64,000 nucleotides of DNA from Pseudonocardia sp. DSM 110487 (GTDB lineage: Bacteria; Actinomycetota; Actinomycetes; Mycobacteriales; Pseudonocardiaceae): the NCBI RefSeq assembly GCF_019468565.1, contig NZ_CP080521.1, positions 6,076,001 through 6,140,000 on the forward strand, in the 5' to 3' direction. The notes under the pieces were generated by a model, which ran no database searches, had not been told where the DNA came from, and saw nothing but the letters and a program-made list of their open reading frames with translations. This document shows positions 31,621 to 39,802 of this stretch, piece by piece. The number at the start of each line of letters is the position of its first letter. Position 1 is the first letter of the stretch. Position numbers and translations under genes: made by a program.

Positions 31621-32741
31621 ACCGCGACGGCCTTGGAAGGGAGCGTCGCGAGCTCGGCCTCGTAGAACGCCTCCATTCGCGGCTGCATGCCGTGCTCGGC
31701 CAGCGCCTTGCGGAAGGTGTCCCTGACAACCGGCGACTCGTCGGCGTAGTCGATCTGGTCGCCCCCGACGCGCATGCTGATCCAGGCCTTCGGCACGCCT
31801 TGCGCGTTGCGCACCGACACCACCTCGTGCTTGAAGGCGAGGTAGCGGGCCGGTTCGGTGCCGCTGTTGAAGTGCTGGTGGAACCACATGTTCGGCGGGA
31901 CGATCAGGGTGCCGGGGCCCCAGTCGTAGCGGCGCGGCTCCTCCCCTTCCGGCCACATCATGCTGTAGCCGTTGCCGGACAAGACGATCACGTGCGCGCC
32001 CGGCCCGTGCCGGTGCGCCTTCTTGTACGTGGCCGTCGGGAACTGCGAGATGTGGCTGTTCATCGACCCCTTCGCCATCGCGAAGCGGATGTGCCCGCCG
32101 CCCGCGCCGCGCTCCTTCGCCTCGATCAGCGGGAGGTTGACCGCGTCCGCCACGAAGTTGGTGTCGAGCAGCAGGCCCTTCTGCTCGCCCTTGGGGGCGA
32201 AGTAGTCGGGCTCTCCCGCGAAGCGCTTCGGGAAGTCGTGCGCGGTGCCGAAGACGAAGTCGACGTCGTCGTAGAGGTTGAGGACGGGCGGGAGGTTCGT
32301 GGAGGCGACGTAACGGGCCGCCTGCCGCCCGGAGCCGTTGAAGTGCTGGTGGTTGGCGTTGAGCGGGATCGCGAAGAGCGCGCCGGGGCCCCACTCGAAC
32401 GTCACCTCGGCGCCGGCGTCGTTCCACACGCGGGTGGAGCCGTGCCCGTCGAGGACGAGGATCATCTCCTCGAAGAGCTGCCGCTGCGGGGCCAGCTCGC
32501 CGCCGGCCGGGATCTCGCAGACGTAGCAGTCGTTCGACGTCCGGGTGGCCTCGTGGTTGATGAACACGCCCCGGCCGCCGCGCCGCGCCCACGGCTTCAG
32601 CTCGACCGTGCGCAGGTCGGGGACGTAGTGGGCGGCGATGATCTCGAGGCCCTCCGCCGCGACCCAACGGGTGTACGGGGAGTCCTTCTCGGTGGCGAAC
32701 TTGGCGGCGAGGTCATCGGTGACGAGGGCGTCCTTGGCCAT
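31617..32741 (-). CDS. Bicupin protein coupled to the EutA-like gene
   Basis: The protein has 374 residues from ATG 32741. There are two cupin barrels. In the first, motif 1 (APQRQLFEEMILVLDGHGS) lacks the His-x-His pair, though motif 2 keeps HQHFN. In the second, KKAHRHGPGAHVIVLSGNGY and PPNMWFHQHFN keep metal His residues. One active and one structural barrel is a common arrangement in gentisate-dioxygenase-like bicupins. It is divergent from another bicupin gene (32823) across the best palindrome. The metal and substrate are unknown; an Fe(II) ring-cleavage role is possible because no other ring-cleavage enzyme is found in the island. Confidence 0.78.
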   Translation of the reverse strand: MAKDALVTDDLAAKFATEKDSPYTRWVAAEGLEIIAAHYVPDLRTVELKPWARRGGRGVFINHEATRTSNDCYVCEIPAGGELAPQRQLFEEMILVLDGHGSTRVWNDAGAEVTFEWGPGALFAIPLNANHQHFNGSGRQAARYVASTNLPPVLNLYDDVDFVFGTAHDFPKRFAGEPDYFAPKGEQKGLLLDTNFVADAVNLPLIEAKERGAGGGHIRFAMAKGSMNSHISQFPTATYKKAHRHGPGAHVIVLSGNGYSMMWPEGEEPRRYDWGPGTLIVPPNMWFHQHFNSGTEPARYLAFKHEVVSVRNAQGVPKAWISMRVGGDQIDYADESPVVRDTFRKALAEHGMQPRMEAFYEAELATLPSKAVAV

Positions 32742-32773
32742 GGGACGGGACAGTAGCAAGCTTGACAGCTATT

Positions 32774-32790
32774 GGTCTAACCACTAGACC
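32774..32790. promoter_or_regulatory. GntR-type 17-bp palindrome between divergent bicupin operons
   Basis: GGTCTAACCACTAGACC matches the island consensus at 14 of 16 positions and contains TGGT-CTA-ACCA, the FadR-subfamily pattern. It lies in the 81-bp gap between the two divergent cupin-led operons. Confidence 0.65.
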
Positions 32791-32822
32791 TTAAGCGTCG
32801 CAGCGGCGCCAAGGAGGCCACC

Positions 32823-33800
32823 GTGGGTGAAGACGGACGCGTGTTCGTGCGCGGCCTCGAGTCCGACAAGTACGAGCTCGAGGCGTTCCGCCGCCGGCAG
32901 CTCTCACACCCGCGGGTGCGGGACGAGAAGGTCGTCACAGACCACGGCGAGGCCGTCGCCCACTCCGGCAGCAACAAGCAGTCGCGCACCTGGTGGCGGA
33001 TCGGGCCCGGCGACGAGGAGTTCCTCACCCAGACGCTGCAGGTGCACTTCGTCGAGATCGACGGCCACGGCAGCAACCGAGGCCACGGCCACCAGAACGA
33101 GGCCGCGTTCTACATCCTCGAAGGCGCCGGGTACGAGATCCACGACGATGAGCGCTACGACTGGAAGACCGGCGACTTCGTCTTCGTCCACACCGACTCG
33201 GTGCACCGGCACTTCAACCCCTACGACGAGAAGGCGCTCACCCTCGTCGTGAAGGCGAAGAGCAGCTGGATGTTCCTCGGGTTGCTGCAACAGGGCAGGG
33301 GTGGCCCGGTCGAGCGGCCCGACGAGTTCGGCCCGCGCGAGGACTGGTCGCAGATCTGGACGCCCGGCGTGCTCGACCGCCAGAAGGTGATCAGCGTCGA
33401 GGACACCGCATGGGAGGACACCGAGCTGGGCCGGGTCCGGGTCATGACCAGCCCGGAGACCGACCACGCGCGCCTGTTCAGCGTGGACGCGTTCGAGTGG
33501 GCGATCGAGGCCGGTGAGCACACCCCGCGCTACTGGAAGATGGCCGACGAGGTGCTCTACGCGCTCTCGGGCGACGGCTACTCCCTGCACTGGGAGGTGC
33601 AGGCCGAGATCGCCGAGAGGTACTACGCGCACATCGCCAATGAGCCCACCCGCCACGAGTTCACCCAGGGAGACGTCCTCTACGTCCCGCAGAACACGGT
33701 GGCCCAGCACTTCGCCGCCGACGGCACGCCGCTTCGCCTGCTGAGCTTCCAGAACCGCTTGTTCAAGCACCTGGGCTACAACGCGGTCAAGGTGTTCTAG
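32823..33800 (+). CDS. Bicupin protein heading the TPP enzyme operon
   Basis: The protein has 325 residues; GTG at 32823 follows AAGGAGG. The first barrel has RGHGHQNEAAFYILEGAGYE and FVHTDSVHRHFN with complete metal His residues, and is clearly related to the single cupin at 15387-15965. The second barrel (DEVLYALSGDGYSLHWE, VLYVPQNTVAQHFA) resembles the single cupin at 14788-15387 but has lost most metal ligands (EHTPRYWKMADE). It therefore looks like a fusion of the split pair. It starts an operon with two TPP enzymes and an aldehyde dehydrogenase. Confidence 0.8.
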   Translation: MGEDGRVFVRGLESDKYELEAFRRRQLSHPRVRDEKVVTDHGEAVAHSGSNKQSRTWWRIGPGDEEFLTQTLQVHFVEIDGHGSNRGHGHQNEAAFYILEGAGYEIHDDERYDWKTGDFVFVHTDSVHRHFNPYDEKALTLVVKAKSSWMFLGLLQQGRGGPVERPDEFGPREDWSQIWTPGVLDRQKVISVEDTAWEDTELGRVRVMTSPETDHARLFSVDAFEWAIEAGEHTPRYWKMADEVLYALSGDGYSLHWEVQAEIAERYYAHIANEPTRHEFTQGDVLYVPQNTVAQHFAADGTPLRLLSFQNRLFKHLGYNAVKVF

Positions 33801-33814
33801 CGATCCGGATCGGG

Positions 33815-35557
33815 GTGTACGTGGGAGACATCGAGCGGCCGGTCGGGATCGCTCCCGGGCCTGCCGCCTACGGGAGCGACCTCGTGGTGGACCTGTTGCG
33901 GGCGCTGGGCACGCGCTACCTGCCCCTCAACCCCGGATCGTCCTTCCGGGGACTGCACGACTCGCTGGTCAACCATGGCGGCAACCGCGACCCGCAACTG
34001 CTGCTGTGCCTGCACGAGGAGATCGCGGTCTCGCTCGCCCACGGGTACGCGAAGGGTTCGGGCCAAGTCGGCGTGGCCGCGGTACACGACCTGGTCGGGC
34101 TCATGCACGCCTCGATGGCCGTCTACGACGCCTTCTGCGACCGGGCGCCGCTGCTCGTCCTCGGCGGTAGCGGGCCGGTCGACCCCGCGCTGCGGCGCCC
34201 GATCGACTGGGCCCATTCGGCCACGACGCAGGCCGAACTGGTCCGCGACTTCGTCGTGTGGGACGCCGAGCCTGCCACCCCCGCCGCCTTCGTCGCCGAC
34301 GTGCTGGCCGCCCACCGCCGCGCCGCCAGCACCCCCCGCGGCCCGGTGTACGTCTCCCTGGACGCGGGGGCGCAGGAAGCACCGCTCCCCCAGCCGGTGC
34401 CGCTCCCCGACCTGGCGCTGCACGCCCCGGCCGCGCACCTCGCCGCGGACGGAGCGAGCGTCGAGCGCGCCGTCGACGTGCTGCTCGGCGCGCAGCGCCC
34501 GATCGTCACCGCAGGCCCGATGAACTGGGACCCGGCGGCCACGCCGGTACTCGTCGAGCTGGTGGAACTGCTCGGTGCGGCCTACGTCGAGGACCGCAAC
34601 GGCGTCTCCTTCCCCACTGTGCACCCGCAGAACGGCACGGGTGACGCGGGTTGGTTCGAGCGCGCCGATGTCGTGCTCGCCATCGGCGTACCCGACGTAC
34701 CGGGCCGGTTGCGCCGCCGCGGGCGGGGTCGCGCGAGCGGGCCTGCCGTGCTGCCGGCGATCGTCGACGTCTCCACCGGGCACCTGGACCGGCGCTCATG
34801 GAGCAACGCGTTCTCCACACCGTTCCCGCGGGCCGCCCAGCTGCTCGCCGACCCGCTGACCGGGGCTCGGCAGCTGCTCGCCGCCTTGCGGGAACGTCCG
34901 CCGGACGCCTCGGCCCGGCGCGAGCAGGTCGTCGCGCAGGTCAGCGCACAGCGGGCCGCGCGGCAGGAGCGTCGGGACGCCCTCCAGATCACGCCCGCCC
35001 GACTGGTCGCCGAGCTCTGGGCGACCGTGCGCGACGTCCCGCACCTGCTCTGCCTGCGCAACACCCGCAGCTGGCCGGAGGGCGTATGGGAGCTGCCGGG
35101 AGCGGGGAGCTACCTCGGCCATTCCGGTGGCGGGGGCGTCGGGTACGGACCAGGGGCTTTCGTCGGCGGGGCACTGGCGGCGCGCGACCGCGGCCTGCTC
35201 GGCGTGGGGATCATCGGCGACGGCGACCTCCTGATGGCCGCGGGTGCACTGTGGACCGCCGTCCACTACCGGATCCCGGGGCTACTGGTCGTCAACGACA
35301 ACGGGTCGTTCTACAACGACGAGCCGCACCAGGCCGCCGTCGCGCGCGAGCGCGGCCGGCCGCAGGCGAACAGCTGGATCGGCATGCGGATCGCCGATCC
35401 CCCGATCGACATCGACGCACTCGCCGCGTCGTACGGGTGCTGGACGGCCGGCACCGTGACCGATCCGGGGGACCTCGCAGGTGCCTTCGCCAAAGGGCTG
35501 GCCGCGGCCCAGGAGGGACGGCTCGCCGTCGTGCACGTGAGAACGGAGCCCACATGA
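33815..35557 (+). CDS. Thiamine-diphosphate-dependent enzyme, 2-oxo acid decarboxylase/acetolactate synthase type (first copy)
   Basis: The protein has 580 residues; GTG at 33815, or GTG at 33821. The catalytic Glu is in LHEEIAVSLAHGYAKG (about residue 68), and the TPP motif is GIIGDGDLLMAAGAL with NDNGSFYND about 28 residues later. Three domains (PYR, central, PP) are in the usual order. Such enzymes decarboxylate or ligate 2-oxo acids. It overlaps the aldehyde dehydrogenase start (ATGA), so an aldehyde product would be handed straight on. It shares NPGSSFRGLHDSLVN with the second copy at 37054, so both come from one duplication. Confidence 0.85.
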   Translation: MYVGDIERPVGIAPGPAAYGSDLVVDLLRALGTRYLPLNPGSSFRGLHDSLVNHGGNRDPQLLLCLHEEIAVSLAHGYAKGSGQVGVAAVHDLVGLMHASMAVYDAFCDRAPLLVLGGSGPVDPALRRPIDWAHSATTQAELVRDFVVWDAEPATPAAFVADVLAAHRRAASTPRGPVYVSLDAGAQEAPLPQPVPLPDLALHAPAAHLAADGASVERAVDVLLGAQRPIVTAGPMNWDPAATPVLVELVELLGAAYVEDRNGVSFPTVHPQNGTGDAGWFERADVVLAIGVPDVPGRLRRRGRGRASGPAVLPAIVDVSTGHLDRRSWSNAFSTPFPRAAQLLADPLTGARQLLAALRERPPDASARREQVVAQVSAQRAARQERRDALQITPARLVAELWATVRDVPHLLCLRNTRSWPEGVWELPGAGSYLGHSGGGGVGYGPGAFVGGALAARDRGLLGVGIIGDGDLLMAAGALWTAVHYRIPGLLVVNDNGSFYNDEPHQAAVARERGRPQANSWIGMRIADPPIDIDALAASYGCWTAGTVTDPGDLAGAFAKGLAAAQEGRLAVVHVRTEPT

Positions 35558-37050
35558 CCCGCGTGTTGGGGAACGTCGGCCGCGGCAAGGCTCCGGTGCA
35601 TGCCCAGATGTCGATCGGCGGGCAGTGGCGCGATGCGGCGTCCGGTGACCGGCTGGATTGCATCGACCCCACCACGGAGGAGCTGCTCGGCACCGTCCCG
35701 GCCGGGGGCGCCGCCGATGCCGACCTCGCAGTGCAGGCCGCTCAGGAGGCTTCTGGGGCCTGGCGGGCGCTGGGCTGGACCCGGCGGGCGGCGCTGCTGC
35801 GGGGTCTCGCCGCCGCCGTCGCCGAGGCCGCCGAGCCGCTCGCCCTGCTCGACGTCCTCGACAGCGGCAACCCGATCGCCGGCATGCGCGGCGACCTCGA
35901 GTCGACCGTCCGGGAGCTGCACTACTACGCAGGCCTCGCGGGGCAGACCCACGGCACCAGCACGCCCACCGGCGCGGAGACCGTGTCGTTCACCCAGCGC
36001 GAGCCCTACGGCGTCGTCGTGCGGATCGTGCCGTTCAACCATCCGTTCAAGTTCGCCTGCGGCAAGGCCGCGGCCGCGCTGGCGGCGGGCAACGCGGTGA
36101 TCGTGAAGCCGGGCGAGCAGACGTCGCTCTCGGCGATCGCGCTCGCCGAGGTGGCCGAGGCCGTCCTGCCGCCGGGCGTGCTCACCGTCGTGACCGGCAC
36201 GGGCGCCGAGCTCGGCGAGGCGCTGGTCGCACACCCAGATGTGCAGCGGGTCGCGTTCACCGGCTCGGTGCCGACCGGCCGGCGGATCCTGGCCGCGGCC
36301 GCACGGAACCTCGCGCACGTCACCCTCGAGCTCGGGGGCAAGAACCCGTTGATCGTCTGCCCCGACGTCGACCCGCGGAAGGCCGCCCACGACGCCGTGG
36401 CCAGCATGAACATCGCGCGCAGCAACGGGCAGTCCTGCGGCTCGACGTCCCGGATCTACGTGCACGAGCGCATCCGCGACGCGTTCACCGACGCGCTGGT
36501 GGAGCGCGTGCGGGAGCTGCGCGTCGGCGACCCGTGCGACGAGACCAACGACGTGGGACCGGTCGCGTTCGCCGCCCACCACGCCCGGGTGCTCGACCAC
36601 ATCGAGCGCGCGAAGGCCTCCGGGGCGACGGTCGCGACCGGCGGATCGCGGCCGTTCGGTCTCGACCGCGGCTACTTCGTCGAGCCCACCGTGTTCACCG
36701 ATGTCACCGACGACATGCCGATCGCGCGCGAGGAGGTGTTCGGGCCGGTCATGGCGGTCATGGGCTTCTCCGACCTCGACGACGCCGTCCGGCGGGCCAA
36801 CGACACCCAGTACGGGCTCACCGCGAACGTCTACACCCGCGACCTACGCGTGGCGCACCGGCTCGCCGACCGGCTGCAGGCCGGCTACGTCTACGTCAAC
36901 GGCACCGGGCGGCGCCCGCCCGGCTCCCCCTTCGGCGGCTGGAAGGCGAGCGGCCTCGGCAAGGAGAACTCGCACGAGGAGCTGCTCTCCTACACCCGCG
37001 AGAAGACGATCACGATCACGTTGCCTGCCGACGACCCCGACGGGAGCTGA
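35554..37050 (+). CDS. NAD(P)-dependent aldehyde dehydrogenase
   Basis: ATG at 35554 overlaps the TPP enzyme stop by 4 bp, giving 498 residues. Family signatures are complete: PFNHPFKFACGKAAAALAAG, catalytic Glu in LELGGKNPLIV, catalytic Cys in NGQSCGSTSRIYV, and C-terminal GRRPPGSPFGGWKASGLGKEN. It oxidises an aldehyde to the acid. Being sandwiched between two TPP enzymes, its likely substrate is the aldehyde released from a 2-oxo acid. Benzaldehyde-type and betaine-aldehyde-type members cannot be separated by eye. Confidence 0.9.
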   Translation: MTRVLGNVGRGKAPVHAQMSIGGQWRDAASGDRLDCIDPTTEELLGTVPAGGAADADLAVQAAQEASGAWRALGWTRRAALLRGLAAAVAEAAEPLALLDVLDSGNPIAGMRGDLESTVRELHYYAGLAGQTHGTSTPTGAETVSFTQREPYGVVVRIVPFNHPFKFACGKAAAALAAGNAVIVKPGEQTSLSAIALAEVAEAVLPPGVLTVVTGTGAELGEALVAHPDVQRVAFTGSVPTGRRILAAAARNLAHVTLELGGKNPLIVCPDVDPRKAAHDAVASMNIARSNGQSCGSTSRIYVHERIRDAFTDALVERVRELRVGDPCDETNDVGPVAFAAHHARVLDHIERAKASGATVATGGSRPFGLDRGYFVEPTVFTDVTDDMPIAREEVFGPVMAVMGFSDLDDAVRRANDTQYGLTANVYTRDLRVAHRLADRLQAGYVYVNGTGRRPPGSPFGGWKASGLGKENSHEELLSYTREKTITITLPADDPDGS

Positions 37051-37053
37051 CGG

Positions 37054-38829
37054 ATGCCCAACAGCACCCATTCTTGGGCTCCTTACGACAAGCCGGTCTG
37101 GGGCTCGGACGTCATGGCCGACGCCCTGCGCAGGCTCGACCTGCCCTACATCGCGCTCAACCCCGGCTCATCGTTCCGCGGGTTGCACGACTCGCTCGTC
37201 AACTACGCGGGCGACGAGATGCAGATGATCGAGTGCCCGCACGAGAAGATCGCCGTCGCGCTGGCCCACGGCTACGCGAAGGCGAGCGGGCGCGCGATGG
37301 GTGTGATCCTGCACGACCTGGTCGGGCTGTTGCAGGGCACGATGGGCGTCTACTACGCCTACATCGACCGCGTCCCCGTGCTCGTCCTCGGCGGTTCCGG
37401 CCCGGCCGACCACGAGCGGCGCAGGCCCTACATCGACTGGATCCACTCGGCGAACGTGCAGGGCCATGCGGTGCGCGAGTACACGAAGTGGGACCACGAG
37501 CCGCGCTCCATCGAGTCGGTGCCCGGCGTGCTGGCCCGCGCATACCGGATCGCCACCACCGCCCCTGCCGGGCCGACGTACGTGGCCCTCGACGCGGGCT
37601 TGCAGGAGGACCCGGTCGAGGAACCGGTGCCCGTGGACGACGTCGCCGCGCTCGCCGCCGCCCCGGCACCGGTGGCCCCGGACCCGGCGGCGCTACGGGC
37701 GCTCGCGCGGGAGCTGTGCGCGGCGAAGCGGCCGGTGATGGTGCTTGCCTACCCGGGCCGCGACCCGGCGTCGTTCGGGCACCTCGTCGACCTGGCGGAG
37801 CTGGTCGGAATCGGGGCGGTGGACATGCACTGGCGGCTCAACTTCCCCACGCGACACCCGCTGTGCGTGAGCGACACCGACATCGTCGACGAGGCGGACT
37901 GCGTGCTCTTCGTCGACGTCAAGGACATGGTCAAGCCCACGCACCGCACCGACCGGTTGGCGCGGCGCAACGTCTCGCGGCTGGCGCCGGGTTGCCGGGT
38001 GCTCTCCATCGGGTTCGGCGACATGGGCATCTCGTCCTGGAGCGAGGACTACGCCCAGCAGATCCCGGCCGACCACGCGGTCATCGCCGACACGGCGGTG
38101 GCGCTGCCACTGCTGCTCGAGGAGTGCCGCGCCGTCCTTGCCGATGACGACTCGCGGCGGACGGCCGAGCGCGCGTCCTGGACGCGCGCGCTCACCGAGC
38201 TGCACGAGAACACGTGGGCGCGCTGGGCCCGGGACGCCGCCGCGGCGGCCGAGGAGACCCCGGTGGCGACGGCGCAGCTCGCCGCCGCCGTGTGGAACGT
38301 CATCGAGGAGCACGACTGGGTGCTCACCGCGGGTACCGCCGCGGACTGGGCGCTGCGCCTCTGGGACTTCGACGCCCCGCACCGGCACCCCGGCAAGCAG
38401 CTGGGCACCGCGACGCAGATCGGCATCTCGCTCGGGGTGGCGCTCGCGCACAAGGGCACCGGCCGGCTCGTCGTGGACCTGCAGCCCGACGGCGATCTGA
38501 TGTTCGACGTCGGCGCGCTGTGGGTCGCGAGCCGCTACCGGCTGCCGCTGCTCGTGGTGATGTTCAACAACCGCGCCTACTACAACGACTGGGAGCACCA
38601 GGAGAAGCTCGCCGCCCAGCGCGGCACGCCGGTCGAGCGCGCGCACATCGGCATGGCGATCGCGGATCCGGAGCCGGACTTCGCGACGATCGCGACCGGC
38701 TTCGGCTGGTACGCCGAGGGCCCGATCACCGACCCCACTGGAGTGGAGGACGCGGTGCGCCGGGCGGCCGCACACGTGCTGGAGACCGGCGGCCCCGCCT
38801 TGGTGGACGTGGTCTGCCAGCCGAAGTAG
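37054..38829 (+). CDS. Thiamine-diphosphate-dependent enzyme (second copy)
   Basis: The protein has 591 residues; ATG at 37054 is 3 bp after the dehydrogenase stop. The catalytic Glu is in CPHEKIAVALAHGYAKAS (about residue 64). The TPP motif is LQPDGDLMFDVGALW, with the Asn pair in MFNNRAYYNDWEH. It is paralogous to the product of 33815-35557 throughout. The two may form a heteromeric enzyme or act on successive 2-oxo acids. It is the last gene of the operon and of the island; no palindrome follows. Confidence 0.85.
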   Translation: MPNSTHSWAPYDKPVWGSDVMADALRRLDLPYIALNPGSSFRGLHDSLVNYAGDEMQMIECPHEKIAVALAHGYAKASGRAMGVILHDLVGLLQGTMGVYYAYIDRVPVLVLGGSGPADHERRRPYIDWIHSANVQGHAVREYTKWDHEPRSIESVPGVLARAYRIATTAPAGPTYVALDAGLQEDPVEEPVPVDDVAALAAAPAPVAPDPAALRALARELCAAKRPVMVLAYPGRDPASFGHLVDLAELVGIGAVDMHWRLNFPTRHPLCVSDTDIVDEADCVLFVDVKDMVKPTHRTDRLARRNVSRLAPGCRVLSIGFGDMGISSWSEDYAQQIPADHAVIADTAVALPLLLEECRAVLADDDSRRTAERASWTRALTELHENTWARWARDAAAAAEETPVATAQLAAAVWNVIEEHDWVLTAGTAADWALRLWDFDAPHRHPGKQLGTATQIGISLGVALAHKGTGRLVVDLQPDGDLMFDVGALWVASRYRLPLLVVMFNNRAYYNDWEHQEKLAAQRGTPVERAHIGMAIADPEPDFATIATGFGWYAEGPITDPTGVEDAVRRAAAHVLETGGPALVDVVCQPK

Positions 38830-38883
38830 CCCGTCAGACGTATGCCAGGCGCAGGGCGACCGGCGCCGGCGCCTCGGTCTGCG

Positions 38884-39720
38884 CTACGCGGACGTGAAGT
38901 CGGTGGACAGGGCCAGATCGCGCCATTGGTCGAGTTCCTTGGCGACACCGGCGAGCTTGCCTTCGACCAGGGTCACGCAATCGTTGCCCAGTTGCAGGCG
39001 GACCGGCGGTTCGGCGGTGGCGGCCAGTCGCCGGATGGCGGCCGCGGCCTTGACGGGGTCCCCTGGCTGGTGGCCGTTGTTGGCCTCGATCGCGGCGTGG
39101 AGCTTGCCGACCGTGTCGGCGTAGGCCGGGATTCTCCGGTCCGGCCTGCCCATGCTGCCCGCGGACAGGAACTCGGTACGGAAGGAGCCGGGCTCCACCA
39201 CGGTGGCGTGGATGCCGAGCGGAGCCAGTTCGGCGTGCAGCGCCTCGGTGATCGCTTCGACCGCGAACTTGGAGGCGCTGTAGAGACCGCGTCCCGCACT
39301 GGAGACGAACCCGGCGCTCGACCCGATGTTGATGATGCGTCCCGCCATTTGCGAGCGCAGCGCGGGAAGCGCGGCCCGGGTGACGTTGAGCAGGCCGAAC
39401 ACGTTGGTGTCGAACAGCGCGCGGGCCTCGGCGTCGGAGATCTCCTCGACGCCGCCGAACAACCCGTAGCCGGCGTTGTTGACCAGCACGTCGATCCGAC
39501 CGAACCGTTCGATGCCCGCCGCAACGGCCATGGCGGCCTGCTCCTGGTCTGTGACGTCGAGCCGCACGGCCAGCAGCGCCTCGCCCGCCTCGGGAAACGC
39601 CTCGACGACAGCTCGCGGGTCCCGGGCGGTCGCGACGACCTCGTCCCCGTGGGCGAGTGCCGACGCGACCAGCTCCTGGCCGAAGCCGCGGGAGGCACCG
39701 GTGATGAACCAAACGGACAT
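38884..39720 (-). CDS. Short-chain dehydrogenase/reductase
   Basis: The protein has 278 residues. The cofactor motif is FITGASRGFGQELV (TGxxxGxG), NNAG is in VLVNNAGYGLFGG, and the catalytic Ser-Tyr-Lys is in IINIGSSAGF and GLYSASKFAVEA. The C-terminal extension of about 30 residues is common in this SDR subgroup (oxidoreductases acting next to XRE regulators). It lies downstream of, and on the same strand as, an XRE/MmyB regulator, a frequent actinomycete pairing in which the regulator controls the SDR. Confidence 0.87.
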   Translation of the reverse strand: MSVWFITGASRGFGQELVASALAHGDEVVATARDPRAVVEAFPEAGEALLAVRLDVTDQEQAAMAVAAGIERFGRIDVLVNNAGYGLFGGVEEISDAEARALFDTNVFGLLNVTRAALPALRSQMAGRIINIGSSAGFVSSAGRGLYSASKFAVEAITEALHAELAPLGIHATVVEPGSFRTEFLSAGSMGRPDRRIPAYADTVGKLHAAIEANNGHQPGDPVKAAAAIRRLAATAEPPVRLQLGNDCVTLVEGKLAGVAKELDQWRDLALSTDFTSA

Positions 39721-39802
39721 GGCTACTCCAGATGTGGGAACGCCCAGGTGGACGTCGTCGCCGGCAAGGGTCGGTCGCCAAAAGCGCGGCCGGTTGCTTC
39801 TC

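Noticed and set aside
31617..32667. A single long reverse-strand frame joining the bicupin region to the EutA-like protein
   Set aside because: The part upstream of 31620 is an Arg-rich shadow frame of the cupin. The GTGA overlap at 31617-31620 gives the natural start of the EutA-like gene.
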